From positions 1-37,254 of the forward strand of contig CAIQAB010000026.1 in assembly GCA_903869675.1 (NCBI GenBank): a DNA stretch of 37,254 bases. Reading direction: 5' to 3'. Of this stretch, positions 1-16,030 are shown piece by piece. The notes under the pieces were generated by a model, which worked only from the letters and a program-made list of their open reading frames with translations, made no database searches and had not been told where the DNA came from. Each line of letters opens with the position of its first letter. Within the stretch, counting starts at the first letter, position 1. The position numbers were made by a program, and so were the translations under genes. The stretch is from an uncultured Verrucomicrobiota bacterium (GTDB lineage: Bacteria > Verrucomicrobiota > Verrucomicrobiia > Opitutales > Opitutaceae).

Positions 1-56
1 AGAGTAGCGGTCTCCAAAACCGTTGGTTGGGGGTTCGATTCCCTCCGCGCCTGCCA
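1..56 (+). tRNA. tRNA-Trp (CCA anticodon), 3' part only
   Basis: The window opens inside the D arm. The anticodon stem pairs 7-11 with 19-23 and encloses the loop CTCCAAA, with anticodon CCA at 14-16 (Trp). The T stem pairs 29-33 with 41-45 around TTCGATT. The 3' acceptor strand is 46-52, followed by discriminator G53 and an encoded CCA at 54-56. About the first 20 nt lie outside the window. A tRNA-Trp directly before secE is a familiar arrangement, usually with tuf further upstream, which would fit the absence of tuf elsewhere here. Confidence 0.96.
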
Positions 57-66
57 CTTTCCTTCG

Positions 67-270
67 ATGAAAAACCCTTTCCGCAGCATCCGCATCTTTT
101 TCGGCGAAATCGTCGACGAACTCAAGAAGGCCTCCTGGCCGACTTGGCTCGAATTGCGTGACTCCACTGCCGTGGTGATCGTGGCGTGCGTGCTGCTCGG
201 AGTTTTTACCAGCGTGGCTGACTTTTCCCTCTATCAGGTGGTTGATCTCTTCACGTCTTGGGTTCGATAA
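67..270 (+). CDS. secE: Protein translocase subunit SecE
   Basis: 67-residue SecE, the single-span stabilising subunit of the SecYEG channel in the inner membrane. It shows the family layout of an amphipathic N-terminal helix (about residues 5-30) with the conserved ELKKASWPTW stretch, then one membrane span (about 35-58). The length matches short one-span SecE proteins. The start lies 10 nt after the tRNA CCA end with no Shine-Dalgarno, so the message probably shares the tRNA transcript and is freed by tRNA processing. nusG follows after 13 nt. Confidence 0.95.
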   Translation: MKNPFRSIRIFFGEIVDELKKASWPTWLELRDSTAVVIVACVLLGVFTSVADFSLYQVVDLFTSWVR

Positions 271-283
271 GCCTACGCCACCC

Positions 284-862
284 ATGTCCACCCAGACCTC
301 AGTCCCTGCCGGCGCCCAGTGGTTCGCCCTTCACACCCTCTCCGCTCAGGAGAAGAAGGTGAAGACCTACATTGAGAAGTTCAAAACCCAAGAAGAGCTC
401 GACGAGTTTATTTTCGAGGTTCTCCTGCCCACCGAGGTCGCTTCCGAGGTAAAGAACGGCAAAAAGACCACTAAGGTCCGCAACTTATATCCTGGTTATG
501 TCTTCATCCAGATGAAGATGTTCGACGAGGAAAACCGCGTGATCAACAAGCCTTGGTATTTCGTCAAGGAGGTCGCCGGCGTCATCGGCTTCGTCGGTGG
601 GGATCGTCCGGCCGCTTTGCGTCAGACTGAGATCGACGACATCAAGGCCCGCGTCGCCGCCGCATCCGGCAAGGAAGTGCCTAAGGTCACCTTCGACGTT
701 GGTGAAGAAGTAAAGGTCACCGACGGGGCCTTCGAAAACATGACCGGCCGCATCGACGAGGTCGATCCTGCCCGCGGCAAACTCAAGATTTCCGTCTCCA
801 TTTTCGGCCGGTTCACCCCGGTCGAGCTCGAATACTGGCAGGTGCAACGTGTTACCGAGTAA
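284..862 (+). CDS. nusG: Transcription termination/antitermination protein NusG
   Basis: 192-residue NusG, which binds the RNA polymerase clamp and links elongation to Rho and to the S10-ribosome complex. The N-terminal NGN domain (about 10-125) carries the WFALHTLSAQEKKV opening and the YPGYVFIQM core. The C-terminal KOW domain (about 138-190) carries FDVGEEVKVTDGAFENMTG. The ATG at 284 was chosen over an upstream in-frame start at 242, which would overlap secE and add 14 unlike residues. No Shine-Dalgarno is visible. It sits in the standard secE-nusG-rplK order. Confidence 0.96.
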   Translation: MSTQTSVPAGAQWFALHTLSAQEKKVKTYIEKFKTQEELDEFIFEVLLPTEVASEVKNGKKTTKVRNLYPGYVFIQMKMFDEENRVINKPWYFVKEVAGVIGFVGGDRPAALRQTEIDDIKARVAAASGKEVPKVTFDVGEEVKVTDGAFENMTGRIDEVDPARGKLKISVSIFGRFTPVELEYWQVQRVTE

Positions 863-941
863 CGCGACGCCCTCTTTGACACCGCCGACGTTCAGCAAAG
901 AACCACACGTCAACTAAAACACCCGCCAACCTCCCCTTACC

Positions 942-1367
942 ATGGCCAAGAAGATCCAAGGCTACATCCGCCTCCAACTGCCCGCCGGCGCCGCGAATCC
1001 CGCGCCTCCCGTCGGTCCCGCGCTCGGCGCCCAAGGCGTCAATATCATGGCGTTCTGCAAAGAATTCAACGCCAAGACCAAAGACCAGAACGGCATGATC
1101 CTGCCCGTGGTCATCACGGTCTATTCCGACAAGTCGTTCACTTTCATCCTCAAGAGCCCGCCTGCCTCCGTCCTTCTTAAGAAGGCCGCGAACATCGCTT
1201 CCGGTTCAGCCAAGCCCAATCAGGACAAAGTAGGCAAGGTGACCAAGAAGCAGCTCGCCGAGATCTATAACCTGAAGAAGGCCGACATGAACGCAAATAG
1301 CGTCGAGGCCGGCATCAAGGTCATCGCCGGCACCGCCCGCAACATGGGCATCGAAGTCGTCGATTAA
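942..1367 (+). CDS. rplK: 50S ribosomal protein L11
   Basis: 141-residue L11, part of the GTPase-associated centre, with L10 and L7/L12 encoded downstream. The N-terminal domain has the proline-rich [17 protein letters not shown] motif (thiostrepton/helix 43-44 region). The C-terminal RNA-binding domain has the [14 protein letters not shown] and [12 protein letters not shown] segments. The length equals the usual 140-142 residues. The start has no Shine-Dalgarno (C-rich leader ending CTTACC). The 79-nt gap from nusG shows a TTGACA but no good -10 box at the right distance. Confidence 0.97.
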   Translation: MAKKIQGYIRLQLPAGAANPAPPVGPALGAQGVNIMAFCKEFNAKTKDQNGMILPVVITVYSDKSFTFILKSPPASVLLKKAANIASGSAKPNQDKVGKVTKKQLAEIYNLKKADMNANSVEAGIKVIAGTARNMGIEVVD

Positions 1368-1400
1368 TTTATCTTTCCGTTAGACCTACCCATCGCGGGA

Positions 1401-1414
1401 GCCCCACCCGGGGC
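1401..1414 (+). promoter_or_regulatory. Short GC hairpin before rplA
   Basis: GCCCC-ACCC-GGGGC forms a perfect 5-bp hairpin in the 71-nt rplK-rplA gap, ending about 15 nt before the AAGGAG ribosome-binding site of rplA. It has no T-run, so it is not a terminator. The position fits a translational control site; in E. coli L1 represses the L11-L1 mRNA, but by binding upstream of rplK. I could not recognise an L1-binding motif, so the role is open. Confidence 0.35.
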
Positions 1415-1438
1415 GCTTGAACCGCTAAGGAGTCCCAC

Positions 1439-2134
1439 ATGCCCAAAACACCCAGCAAACGTTATCGGAGCGCCGTCAAGGTCGCTGACCTCACCAAGAG
1501 CTACACCCTCGCCGAAGCGGTCGAGCTCTTGGCTAAATTCCCCAAGACCAAGTTCGACGAGACCGTCGAGCTTTCCTTCCGCCTCGGCGTAGATCCGACC
1601 CAAGGCGATCAGATGGTGCGTGGCACCACTCCGCTGCCCAACGGCTCCGGCAAGAAGGTTCGCGTGCTTGTCTTCACCGACAACCCCGAGGCTGCCCTCG
1701 CCGCCGGCGCTGATTACGCCGGCCTTCAGGACATGATGGCCAAGGTTTCCGAAGGCTGGGTCGACTTCGATGTCGCCATCGCTACGACCGAGGCAATGAA
1801 GCAGGTCCGCACCCTCGCTCGCGTCCTCGGTCCCAAGGGTCTCATGCCCAATCCGAAGTCCGGCACCGTGACGGACGACATCGTCGCCGGTATCAAGGCC
1901 GTGAAGGCTGGTCGCGTAGAGTTCAAGATGGACAAGGCCGCGAACGTCGGCGTCGGCGTCGGCAAGCGTTCTTTCACTTCTGCCCAGATCGCCGAGAACG
2001 TTGCTGCCGTTATTGATGCGGTCGCCAAGGCCAAGCCCAACTCCTTCAAGGGCGTTTACATCAAATCCATTACCCTTTCCTCCTCGATGAGCCCCGGCGT
2101 GCAGCTGGCCTCCACCGAGTTCAGCAAAGCCTAA
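1439..2134 (+). CDS. rplA: 50S ribosomal protein L1
   Basis: 231-residue L1, the mobile L1-stalk protein that helps release deacylated tRNA; in many bacteria it also represses its own mRNA. Family signatures are visible: KYRSAVKVAD-like opening, LSFRLGVDP, GTTPLPNGSGK, and the highly conserved VLGPKGLMPNPKSGTVTDD in domain II. The length is typical (about 230). The start has a clear AAGGAG seven bases upstream. rplJ follows after only 14 nt. Confidence 0.97.
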   Translation: MPKTPSKRYRSAVKVADLTKSYTLAEAVELLAKFPKTKFDETVELSFRLGVDPTQGDQMVRGTTPLPNGSGKKVRVLVFTDNPEAALAAGADYAGLQDMMAKVSEGWVDFDVAIATTEAMKQVRTLARVLGPKGLMPNPKSGTVTDDIVAGIKAVKAGRVEFKMDKAANVGVGVGKRSFTSAQIAENVAAVIDAVAKAKPNSFKGVYIKSITLSSSMSPGVQLASTEFSKA

Positions 2135-2148
2135 CCCGGAGCCATACC

Positions 2149-2637
2149 ATGAGAGCCGAAAAAAAATATCTTATCTCCGAAGTCGAGGGGCACCTCAAGA
2201 AGTCGGATTACGTCATCCTGACCAACTTCACCAAGGTCACTGTCTCTGACACCGCCGAGCTCCGCAAGCGCCTCGAGGTTGAGAAAGCCGAGTTTCACGT
2301 TGTTAAGAACAGCTCCTTCCGCGTTGCCGCAAAGGCCTTTGGTTTGCCCGAGGTCGATAACGTCCTTTCCGGTCCCACCGCGATCATCGTGGGCGGACAG
2401 AACCCGGCTGGCGTCGCCAAGGTCCTGAAGAAGTTCTTTGACGAGAAGCAGAAGCTTGAGGTCAAAGTGGGCGTTCTCGACAAGAAGGTCTACTCCGCTA
2501 AGGACTTGGCCATCATTGCCGACCTGCCGCCCTTCTCGGCCCTGCGTTCCCAGTTCCTCGGCTTGCTCACCAGCAACGCCGCCGCCTTCGTGCGCGTCCT
2601 CGACGCCAAGGTCAAAAAGGAGCAACCCGCTGCCTAA
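2149..2637 (+). CDS. rplJ: 50S ribosomal protein L10
   Basis: 162-residue L10, which anchors L7/L12 dimers on the ribosomal stalk. The N-terminal rRNA-binding part has the REKKYLISEVEG-like opening and VVKNSSFRVAAK (about residues 46-57). The C-terminal helix (about 130-158) is the L7/L12 docking region. The leader is only 14 nt long with a weak CGGAG, so a classical long L10 operator cannot fit in the gap, although it could extend into the end of rplA. rplL follows after 126 nt. Confidence 0.96.
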   Translation: MRAEKKYLISEVEGHLKKSDYVILTNFTKVTVSDTAELRKRLEVEKAEFHVVKNSSFRVAAKAFGLPEVDNVLSGPTAIIVGGQNPAGVAKVLKKFFDEKQKLEVKVGVLDKKVYSAKDLAIIADLPPFSALRSQFLGLLTSNAAAFVRVLDAKVKKEQPAA

Positions 2638-2699
2638 CCCCTTTCTCCGCCTTGGGATTCATCTCCTTCGGCGGGAAAACCATCCAACGCGACCAGCTA

Positions 2700-2713
2700 G
2701 GGGATACGTCCCT
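2700..2713 (+). promoter_or_regulatory. UACG-loop hairpin in the rplJ-rplL gap
   Basis: GGGGA-TACG-TCCCT gives a 5-bp stem (one G-T) with a UACG tetraloop. It lies about 50 nt before the rplL start, inside the 126-nt gap. A second, looser stem-loop (CCGCC near 2648 with GGCGG near 2671) lies just upstream. L7/L12 is made in about fourfold excess over L10 in known bacteria, so structure in this gap could influence rplL mRNA stability or initiation. That role is inference. Confidence 0.3.
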
Positions 2714-2763
2714 TAAACGCGAGGCATCCGCCACCGCTAGTTTTTCGCAGGAGACATATACAC

Positions 2764-3147
2764 ATGAGCACCATCACCAAAGATCAAGTCATCGAGTGGC
2801 TGTCCGGCCAAACCGTTCTCGACCTCGCCGCGCTCGTTAAAGAGCTCGAAGGCAAGTGGGGCGTTTCCGCTGCCGCTGCTGCCGGCCCTGCCGCCGCCGC
2901 CGGCCCTGCCGCCGCCGCCGCTGTCGTCGAAGAGAAGACCGAGTTCAACGTCATCCTCGTCGAGGCCGGCGCGAACAAGATCGGCGTCATCAAAGAAGTC
3001 CGCGCCATCACCGGCCTGGGCCTCAAAGAAGCCAAGGATCTCGTCGAAGGCGCGCCCAAGCCCATCAAGGAAGGCGCGTCCAAGGCAGATGCCGAGGATA
3101 TCAAGAAGAAGCTCGAGGCCGCTGGCGCTAAGGTTGAGCTCAAGTAA
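2764..3147 (+). CDS. rplL: 50S ribosomal protein L7/L12
   Basis: 127-residue stalk protein L7/L12, which recruits and stimulates translational GTPases. The N-terminal dimerisation domain (about 1-35) is followed by a very Ala/Gly/Pro-rich hinge (about 36-57) and the globular C-terminal domain with [36 protein letters not shown] and a [12 protein letters not shown] end. A good AGGAG lies 10 nt before the ATG, matching the need for high expression. The gap to rpoB (3148-3352) holds an attenuator-like hairpin. Confidence 0.97.
   Translation: MSTITKDQVIEWLSGQTVLDLAALVKELEGKWGVSAAAAAGPAAAAGPAAAAAVVEEKTEFNVILVEAGANKIGVIKEVRAITGLGLKEAKDLVEGAPKPIKEGASKADAEDIKKKLEAAGAKVELK
2881..2916 (+). repeat. Two exact 18-bp tandem repeats in the L7/L12 hinge
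   Basis: The unit GCCGGCCCTGCCGCCGCC occurs twice back to back without a mismatch, followed by a third partial copy starting GCCG. It encodes the [12 protein letters not shown] hinge of L7/L12, which is naturally low in sequence constraint. Copy number could vary between strains by slippage. Confidence 0.85.
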
Positions 3148-3186
3148 ACACTTGGTTCTCAACGCATTACGCTTATCGTTTTCGTC

Positions 3187-3228
3187 AAGACAGGTCGCGC
3201 CCATGCGCGGCCTGTCTTTTGCCTTTTC
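3187..3228 (+). terminator. Terminator-like hairpin between rplL and rpoB
   Basis: A 12-bp stem, GACAGGTCGCGC (3189-3200) with GCGCGGCCTGTC (3205-3216), contains a single G-T pair and a CCAT loop. It is extended by two A-T pairs and followed by TTTTGCCTTTT. This has the form of an intrinsic terminator but sits inside the rplL-rpoB gap with no strong promoter visible after it. A partially read-through attenuator here is known in E. coli, where it lowers rpoBC relative to rplJL; the same role is inferred. Confidence 0.8.
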
Positions 3229-3253
3229 TCTCTTCCCGTTCTTTTTCGTGTCC

Positions 3254-3281
3254 GCCGCGCCTTCGGGCTCGGCTTTGGTTT
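3254..3281 (+). promoter_or_regulatory. UUCG-loop hairpin upstream of rpoB
   Basis: In the same 205-nt rplL-rpoB gap, GCCgcGCC-TTCG-GGCtcGGC forms a stem with a stable C(UUCG)G tetraloop and a symmetric internal loop, followed by TTTGGTTTG. It could add to attenuation or be an RNA-processing site. The rest of the gap up to 3352 is pyrimidine-rich; I find no convincing sigma-70 promoter in it. Confidence 0.35.
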
Positions 3282-3352
3282 GATGGTTGCGTCGGCGCCT
3301 CCGCCGTTCGCCGCCCCCCGTATTTTTTCCTCACTCCCAACCGGAATTCTCC

Positions 3353-7237
<3,885 letters not shown>

Positions 7238-7261
7238 ATCTTCAAAAACTAGGGAATTATC

Positions 7262-11395
<4,134 letters not shown>

Positions 11396-11423
11396 TCTCC
11401 CGCCGCGGTAGCAACGCATCCTG

Positions 11424-11456
11424 GGCCGCCCGGAATTCCGGGCGGCCTTTTTATTT
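11424..11456 (+). terminator. Intrinsic terminator after rpoC
   Basis: A perfect 12-bp inverted repeat, GGCCGCCCGGAA (11424-11435) directly followed by TTCCGGGCGGCC (11436-11447), and then TTTTTATTT. The central AATT would form the loop. It lies 28 nt after the rpoC stop and separates the RNA polymerase unit from the rpsL supercluster. Confidence 0.95.
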
Positions 11457-11792
11457 GCTGATTAATTCCCTCCAAACCCAATTTTTATCCGTATTGTTTT
11501 TTGTAGAACATTGATCCATATTGAGATAAATAGGGTATTTATTTCAGCGTCATTTTCGTAAATTCACGCTTGCCAACACGCTCCTGACTCTGCGTGGATT
11601 TAAAGTTCATCGAAACTTCCCGCCGGCCCACTCATCTGGCTGCAGTATCGAACCCTCTTTCGGCGTTGGGTTAAGGCTCTGTCCAATAACCTTTCGTCAT
11701 TTTTTGCGATTCTTGGAAATTTCGCTTGCCCCGGATTTCTCGGAGTCGCAGATTCGTCGTCTTTTCCCTATTTCCCAGCGTCTTTAATCGTC
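11457..11792 (+). promoter_or_regulatory. AT-rich gap, probable promoter/leader region of the rpsL supercluster
   Basis: 336 nt without a gene. The first 110 nt are clearly AT-rich against their surroundings, with several overlapping weak sigma-70-like pairs, for example TTGTTT at 11494 with CATATT at 11517 (17-nt spacer), or TTGTAG at 11501 with GATAAA at 11525. None is a good consensus. The remainder to the rpsL ATG would be a leader of 200 nt or more with no Shine-Dalgarno. A promoter is expected here because a strong terminator precedes it, but its exact site is not resolved. Confidence 0.45.
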
Positions 11793-12176
11793 ATGCCTAC
11801 CATCAACCAACTCGTGCGCAAAGGTCGTCGCCAGGTGCGCGCCAAATCCAAGTCCCCCGCTTTGGATAACAATCCTTTCCGCCGCGGCGTCTGCGTGCAG
11901 GTCATGACCCGCACCCCCAAGAAGCCCAATTCTGCCATACGTAAGGTCGCGAAAGTCCGCCTCACCAACGGCAACGAAGTGATCTCTTATATCCCTGATG
12001 AAGGCCACAACCTTCAGGAGCATAGCATCGTATTGGTGCGTGGCGGTCGCGTGAAGGATCTTCCCGGCGTGCGCTACCACATCGTCCGCGGCACTCTCGA
12101 TGCCACCGGTGTAGAGAAGCGTCGTCGCTCCCGTTCCAAATACGGCGTCAAGCGCCCCAAGGCCGCCAAGAAGTAA
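11793..12176 (+). CDS. rpsL: 30S ribosomal protein S12
   Basis: 127-residue S12, at the decoding centre. It has the [20 protein letters not shown] segment with the streptomycin-interacting lysine, and [20 protein letters not shown] with the aspartate that is beta-methylthiolated in many bacteria. Length and ends are standard. First gene after the rpoC terminator, with no Shine-Dalgarno. rpsG follows after 37 nt, as in str operons. Confidence 0.97.
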   Translation: MPTINQLVRKGRRQVRAKSKSPALDNNPFRRGVCVQVMTRTPKKPNSAIRKVAKVRLTNGNEVISYIPDEGHNLQEHSIVLVRGGRVKDLPGVRYHIVRGTLDATGVEKRRRSRSKYGVKRPKAAKK

Positions 12177-12213
12177 TCGCCGCACCTCAAGCCCTTAGCC
12201 CTTTTCAAGCACC

Positions 12214-12687
12214 ATGTCACGCCGCCACAGAGCCACCAAGCGTCAGGCAACTCCCGATTCTCGCTACAACAGCACGCTGGTGTCTCACCTCGTCAATGTT
12301 GTCATGCAGTCCGGTAAGAAGAATCTCGCCGAGCGCATCGTTTACGGAGCCTTCGAGAAAGTTTCAGAGAAACTCCAAAAGGGCGATCCGGTCGACCTGC
12401 TCATCGGTGCCCTGGAGAATGCCCGCCCTCGCCTCGAGGTGAAGAGCCGTCGCGTCGGTGGCGCCACCTATCAGGTGCCCATCGAGATCTCCTACGAGCG
12501 CCAAGAGTCGCTCGCCCTCCGCTGGATCGTTACCGCCGCCGGCGGTCGCAAGGGGCAGCCCATGAAGGAGGCCCTCGCCGCTGAGATCGTCGATGCTTAC
12601 AACAATACCGGCAACGTCGTGAAGAAGAAGGAAGACACCCACAAGATGGCCCAGGCCAACCGCGCCTTCGCCCACCTGCGCTGGTAA
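12214..12687 (+). CDS. rpsG: 30S ribosomal protein S7
   Basis: 157-residue S7, a primary binder of the 3' domain of 16S rRNA in the head of the 30S subunit; in E. coli it represses the str operon. The sequence starts [11 protein letters not shown], contains [29 protein letters not shown] and ALRWIV, and ends HLRW, all typical. No Shine-Dalgarno (CAAGCACC before ATG). fusA follows after 36 nt. Confidence 0.97.
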   Translation: MSRRHRATKRQATPDSRYNSTLVSHLVNVVMQSGKKNLAERIVYGAFEKVSEKLQKGDPVDLLIGALENARPRLEVKSRRVGGATYQVPIEISYERQESLALRWIVTAAGGRKGQPMKEALAAEIVDAYNNTGNVVKKKEDTHKMAQANRAFAHLRW

Positions 12688-12723
12688 TCATTCTGCACCC
12701 TTCCACTTCGACCCACGCGCACC

Positions 12724-14910
12724 ATGTCCGCCGCCGCCCCTCAGATTACCATCGTCACCGACAAGAGCAAAATCTCGCCGGTTAACTCCAAGGATCGTCC
12801 CTTCCCTTTGGAGTGGACGCGTAACATCGGCATCGCCGCCCATATCGACGCGGGCAAGACCACGACTTCAGAGCGTATTCTTTTTTATTCCGGCGCCGTC
12901 CACAAGATGGGCGAAGTCCACGAGGGCACCGCTGTTACCGACTGGATGGAGCAGGAGCGCGAGCGCGGCATCACCATCACCGCCGCCGCTATCTCCTGTG
13001 CCTGGAACGCCTCCTGCGGTCCGTGGAAGGGAATCAAGCAACGTATCAATATCATTGATACTCCCGGCCACGTTGACTTCACCGCCGAGGTCGAGCGCTC
13101 AATGCGCGTTCTCGACGGCGCCGTGGCCGTTTTCTGTGCCGTTGCCGGCGTCCAGCCCCAGTCCGAGACGGTCTGGCGCCAAGCCAACAAATATGGCGTT
13201 CCCCGCGTTGCCTTCATCAACAAGATGGATCGCACCGGCGCCAATTTCTTCCGGGCTATCGACGAGATGCGCGAGAAGTTGAAGGCCAATGCTCATGCCC
13301 TCTTTCTGCCCATAGGCAACGAGGAGAATTTCAGCGGTGTCGTCGATCTCGTTCAGGAGATCGCCTACCTGTTTGTCGATCCGCTCGACATGGATCTTGA
13401 TCCCAAGCAGCACCCGATTCCTGAAAACATGGTCGCGCAGGCCAAGGAATACCGCGAAAAGTTGATCGAGGCAGTTTCTGATTTTGATGACGTCCTCGCC
13501 GAGAAGTATCTCGGCGGCGAGTCCATATCTCCTGCTGAACTCATGGTAGCCGTTCGCAAGGCCACCGTGTCCATGAAGTTCACCGGCGTGATACCCGGCT
13601 CCGCCTTCAAGAAAAAGGGCATTCAGCGCCTTCTCGATTGCGTCGTCAATTACCTGCCCAATCCGCTCGATCTTCCCCCGATGGTCGGCACCAACAGCGA
13701 CGGCGAGAGCGTCGGCGTCACCCCGGATGACAAGGCCAAGCTTGCCGGTCTTGCATTCAAGCTCTGGACCGATCCCTTCGTTGGCAAACTCGTCTTTTTC
13801 CGCGTCTACACCGGGGCGCTCCACAAGGGCACAGCCGTCTATAATCCCCGCACCCGCCGCTCTGAGCGCGTTTCCCGCTTGGTTTTGATGCGCGCCATGG
13901 ACCGCGAGGAGATCGATATCGCTTACTCAGGAGACATCTGCGCGATGGTCGGCGTTAAGGACGTGATCACTGGTGACACCCTTTGTCATGAGGACGCCGA
14001 TATCCGCCTTGAGCCCCCGTCCTTCCCCGAGCCTGTCATCGCGATGTCCATCGAGCCGAATTCGAAGGCTGATCAGGAGAAGCTCGGCACCGCACTCCAG
14101 CGTCTTGTCGCCGAGGATCCTACCCTCCGGGTGAAGACCGATCAGGACACCGGCCAAACCATCCTCGCAGGCATGGGCGAGCTCCACCTCGAAATCATCG
14201 TCGACCGCATGAAGCGTGAGTTCAAGGTCGAGGCTACCTCAGGCAAGCCCCAGATTGCCTATCGTGAGACCATCACCACTCACGCCGAGGGCGAGGGCAA
14301 GTTCGTCCGCCAGTCTGGCGGTAAGGGTCAATACGGCCACGTAGTCGTTACCATTGAGCCCAATGAAAAGGGCAAAGGCATCGAGATCATCAACGAGACC
14401 GTTGGTGGGTCCATCCCCAAAGAGTTTATCAAGCCTTCCACTGACGGCCTCAACGAAGCCGCCAATAATGGCGTAGTCGCCGGCTATCCCGTGGTCGACG
14501 TGATCGTCCGCATCAAGGACGGCTCCTTCCACGAGGTCGACTCATCCGAAATGGCCTTCAAGATGGCCGGAATCTTTGCGTTCAAGGACGCGATGAAGAA
14601 CGCCAAGCCCATCTTGCTTGAGCCTATCATGGGTGTGGAAGTCACGACCCCTGAGGAATATCAGGGCGATCTCATTGGCGATATCAACCGCCGCCGTGGT
14701 CAGATCCAAGGCATGGAAAACAAGAATGGCGCCTGTATTATCACTTCTGCCGTTCCTCTGGAGAACCTCTTTGGCTACGTGACGGATATCCGCTCGCTTT
14801 CCAAGGGACGTGCGTCCGCCTCCATCACCCCTTCCCATTTTGAGCAGGTCCCCAACCAGCTCCTCGCCAAGATCGTCGAGACCTCCTCCAAGGCTCCCGC
14901 TCGCACTTAA
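12724..14910 (+). CDS. fusA: Elongation factor G
   Basis: 728-residue translocase GTPase. G1 is AHIDAGKT at 39-46; the switch I/G2 region is followed by G3 DTPGHVDF and G4 NKMD. Domains II-V follow, with [21 protein letters not shown] and the domain [12 protein letters not shown] motif. It carries an N-terminal extension of about 20 residues compared with E. coli EF-G, before [10 protein letters not shown]. The [13 protein letters not shown] switch and canonical length argue for true EF-G rather than a tetracycline-protection or EF-G2 paralogue. No Shine-Dalgarno. tuf does not follow; rpsJ starts 20 nt later. Confidence 0.97.
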   Translation: MSAAAPQITIVTDKSKISPVNSKDRPFPLEWTRNIGIAAHIDAGKTTTSERILFYSGAVHKMGEVHEGTAVTDWMEQERERGITITAAAISCAWNASCGPWKGIKQRINIIDTPGHVDFTAEVERSMRVLDGAVAVFCAVAGVQPQSETVWRQANKYGVPRVAFINKMDRTGANFFRAIDEMREKLKANAHALFLPIGNEENFSGVVDLVQEIAYLFVDPLDMDLDPKQHPIPENMVAQAKEYREKLIEAVSDFDDVLAEKYLGGESISPAELMVAVRKATVSMKFTGVIPGSAFKKKGIQRLLDCVVNYLPNPLDLPPMVGTNSDGESVGVTPDDKAKLAGLAFKLWTDPFVGKLVFFRVYTGALHKGTAVYNPRTRRSERVSRLVLMRAMDREEIDIAYSGDICAMVGVKDVITGDTLCHEDADIRLEPPSFPEPVIAMSIEPNSKADQEKLGTALQRLVAEDPTLRVKTDQDTGQTILAGMGELHLEIIVDRMKREFKVEATSGKPQIAYRETITTHAEGEGKFVRQSGGKGQYGHVVVTIEPNEKGKGIEIINETVGGSIPKEFIKPSTDGLNEAANNGVVAGYPVVDVIVRIKDGSFHEVDSSEMAFKMAGIFAFKDAMKNAKPILLEPIMGVEVTTPEEYQGDLIGDINRRRGQIQGMENKNGACIITSAVPLENLFGYVTDIRSLSKGRASASITPSHFEQVPNQLLAKIVETSSKAPART

Positions 14911-14930
14911 ATCTTCGTTCTTTTTTCGTA

Positions 14931-15239
14931 ATGAAAGGCCAAAAAATCCGCATCCGTCTCAAGGGTTTCGATTACCGCGTAATCGACCAGTCCGCCCTCG
15001 AGATTGTCGAGACCGCCAAGCGCTCCGGCGCCCGCGTCTCCGGTCCCGTTCCTCTTCCCACCAAGATCGAGAAACTGACCGTCAACCGTTCCCCGCACGT
15101 GGATAAGAAGTCCATGGAGCAGTTCGAGAGCCGCACCCACAAACGACTCATCGACATCATCGAACCCACCGCCCAAACCGTGGACGAGCTCAAGAAGCTC
15201 AACCTCCCGTCCGGCGTGGATATTTCCATCAACGTGTAA
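14931..15239 (+). CDS. rpsJ: 30S ribosomal protein S10
   Basis: 102-residue S10 (NusE), a 30S head protein that also takes part in NusG/NusB antitermination. The opening [18 protein letters not shown], the [29 protein letters not shown] loop and the THKRLIDI segment are characteristic. It sits only 20 nt after fusA, so the str and S10 groups are joined here. No Shine-Dalgarno (TTCTTTTTTCGTA leader). A 125-nt structured gap follows. Confidence 0.97.
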   Translation: MKGQKIRIRLKGFDYRVIDQSALEIVETAKRSGARVSGPVPLPTKIEKLTVNRSPHVDKKSMEQFESRTHKRLIDIIEPTAQTVDELKKLNLPSGVDISINV

Positions 15240-15285
15240 GGAATCGCCGCCCGAACCTCGCACCCAGCCTTTTCAGTCCAACAGT

Positions 15286-15321
15286 TTAGCGCGCTCCGGC
15301 GGCCTCCGCCGGAATCGCTAA
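15286..15321 (+). promoter_or_regulatory. Two-part hairpin in the rpsJ-rplC gap
   Basis: An inner 8-bp stem TCCGGCGG-CCT-CCGCCGGA (15295-15313) is enclosed by an outer perfect 6-bp stem TTAGCG (15286-15291) / CGCTAA (15316-15321), with a 3/2-nt internal loop. There is no T-run, so it looks like a stable RNA structure rather than a terminator. It lies 43 nt before rplC in a gap much longer than its neighbours. It is a candidate r-protein operator or processing site. Confidence 0.6.
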
Positions 15322-15322
15322 T

Positions 15323-15355
15323 GTAGGTCTCACGAAACGGAAACCCTCCACCTAC
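15323..15355 (+). promoter_or_regulatory. Second stem-loop abutting the rplC start
   Basis: GTAGGT (15323-15328) and ACCTAC (15350-15355) are perfectly complementary over 6 bp with a 21-nt loop. The right arm ends 9 nt before the rplC ATG, so the helix would occlude the initiation region. Together with the hairpin just upstream it forms a compact structured leader. Confidence 0.35.
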
Positions 15356-15364
15356 CGCTTAGCC

Positions 15365-16015
15365 ATGATCAACACCCTTATAGGTAAAAAGATCGGGATG
15401 ACGCAGGTCTACGACGCTCAAAACGTCTTAGTCCCCGTCACCGTAGTCGAAGCCGGACCCAATTCTGTGGTCCAGGTCAAGACCCTCGAAACCGACGGCT
15501 ATAACGCCGTCCAACTCGGTTTCTCCGCCCTCAAAGGCAAGAACACCTCCAAGGCCGAACTCAACCACGCCAAAAAGGCTGGTCTTGAATCCGCCCCCCG
15601 CGTCCTCAGTGAGGTCCGCCTCGCCGATAAGCCCACCCAAAAGGCCGGTGATGTTATCACCGTCGATGCCTTCAAGGAAGGCCAGCTCGTCGATGTCATC
15701 GGCATCACCAAGGGCAAAGGCTTCCAAGGCGTCGTCAAACGCTTCCGCGTAGCCGGCGGTCCCGCCACCCACGGCTCGATGTTCCATCGCCGTATCGGCT
15801 CGATCGGCATGCGCCAGACCCCTGGCCGCGTCTGGAAAAACCAGGCCATGCCCGGTCACATGGGTCAGGTTCGTCGCACCCTGCAAAATCTCACGGTAGT
15901 GAAGATCGTTGCGGACAAGAACCTCATCTTGGTCAAAGGCGCCATTCCGGGCGCCAACGGCGACGACGTCATCGTCCGCACCGCCATCAAGGGTCAGCCC
16001 AAGGGCGCCAAGTAA
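15365..16015 (+). CDS. rplC: 50S ribosomal protein L3
   Basis: 216-residue L3, an early-assembling protein reaching toward the peptidyl transferase centre. It starts MINTLIGKKIGMTQVYD and has the conserved long loop with GGPATHGSMFHRR and GMRQTPGRVWKNQAMPGHMG; the Gln is the residue methylated by PrmB in other bacteria. Normal length. No Shine-Dalgarno; the start follows two stem-loops. rplD follows after 15 nt. Confidence 0.97.
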   Translation: MINTLIGKKIGMTQVYDAQNVLVPVTVVEAGPNSVVQVKTLETDGYNAVQLGFSALKGKNTSKAELNHAKKAGLESAPRVLSEVRLADKPTQKAGDVITVDAFKEGQLVDVIGITKGKGFQGVVKRFRVAGGPATHGSMFHRRIGSIGMRQTPGRVWKNQAMPGHMGQVRRTLQNLTVVKIVADKNLILVKGAIPGANGDDVIVRTAIKGQPKGAK

Positions 16016-16030
16016 AGGAGATCGCCACCC

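Noticed and set aside
876-941. Possible promoter before rplK (perfect TTGACA at about 876)
   Set aside because: The hexamer 17-18 nt downstream is AGAACC/GAACCA, which is not a usable -10 box. Kept only as a remark under rplK.
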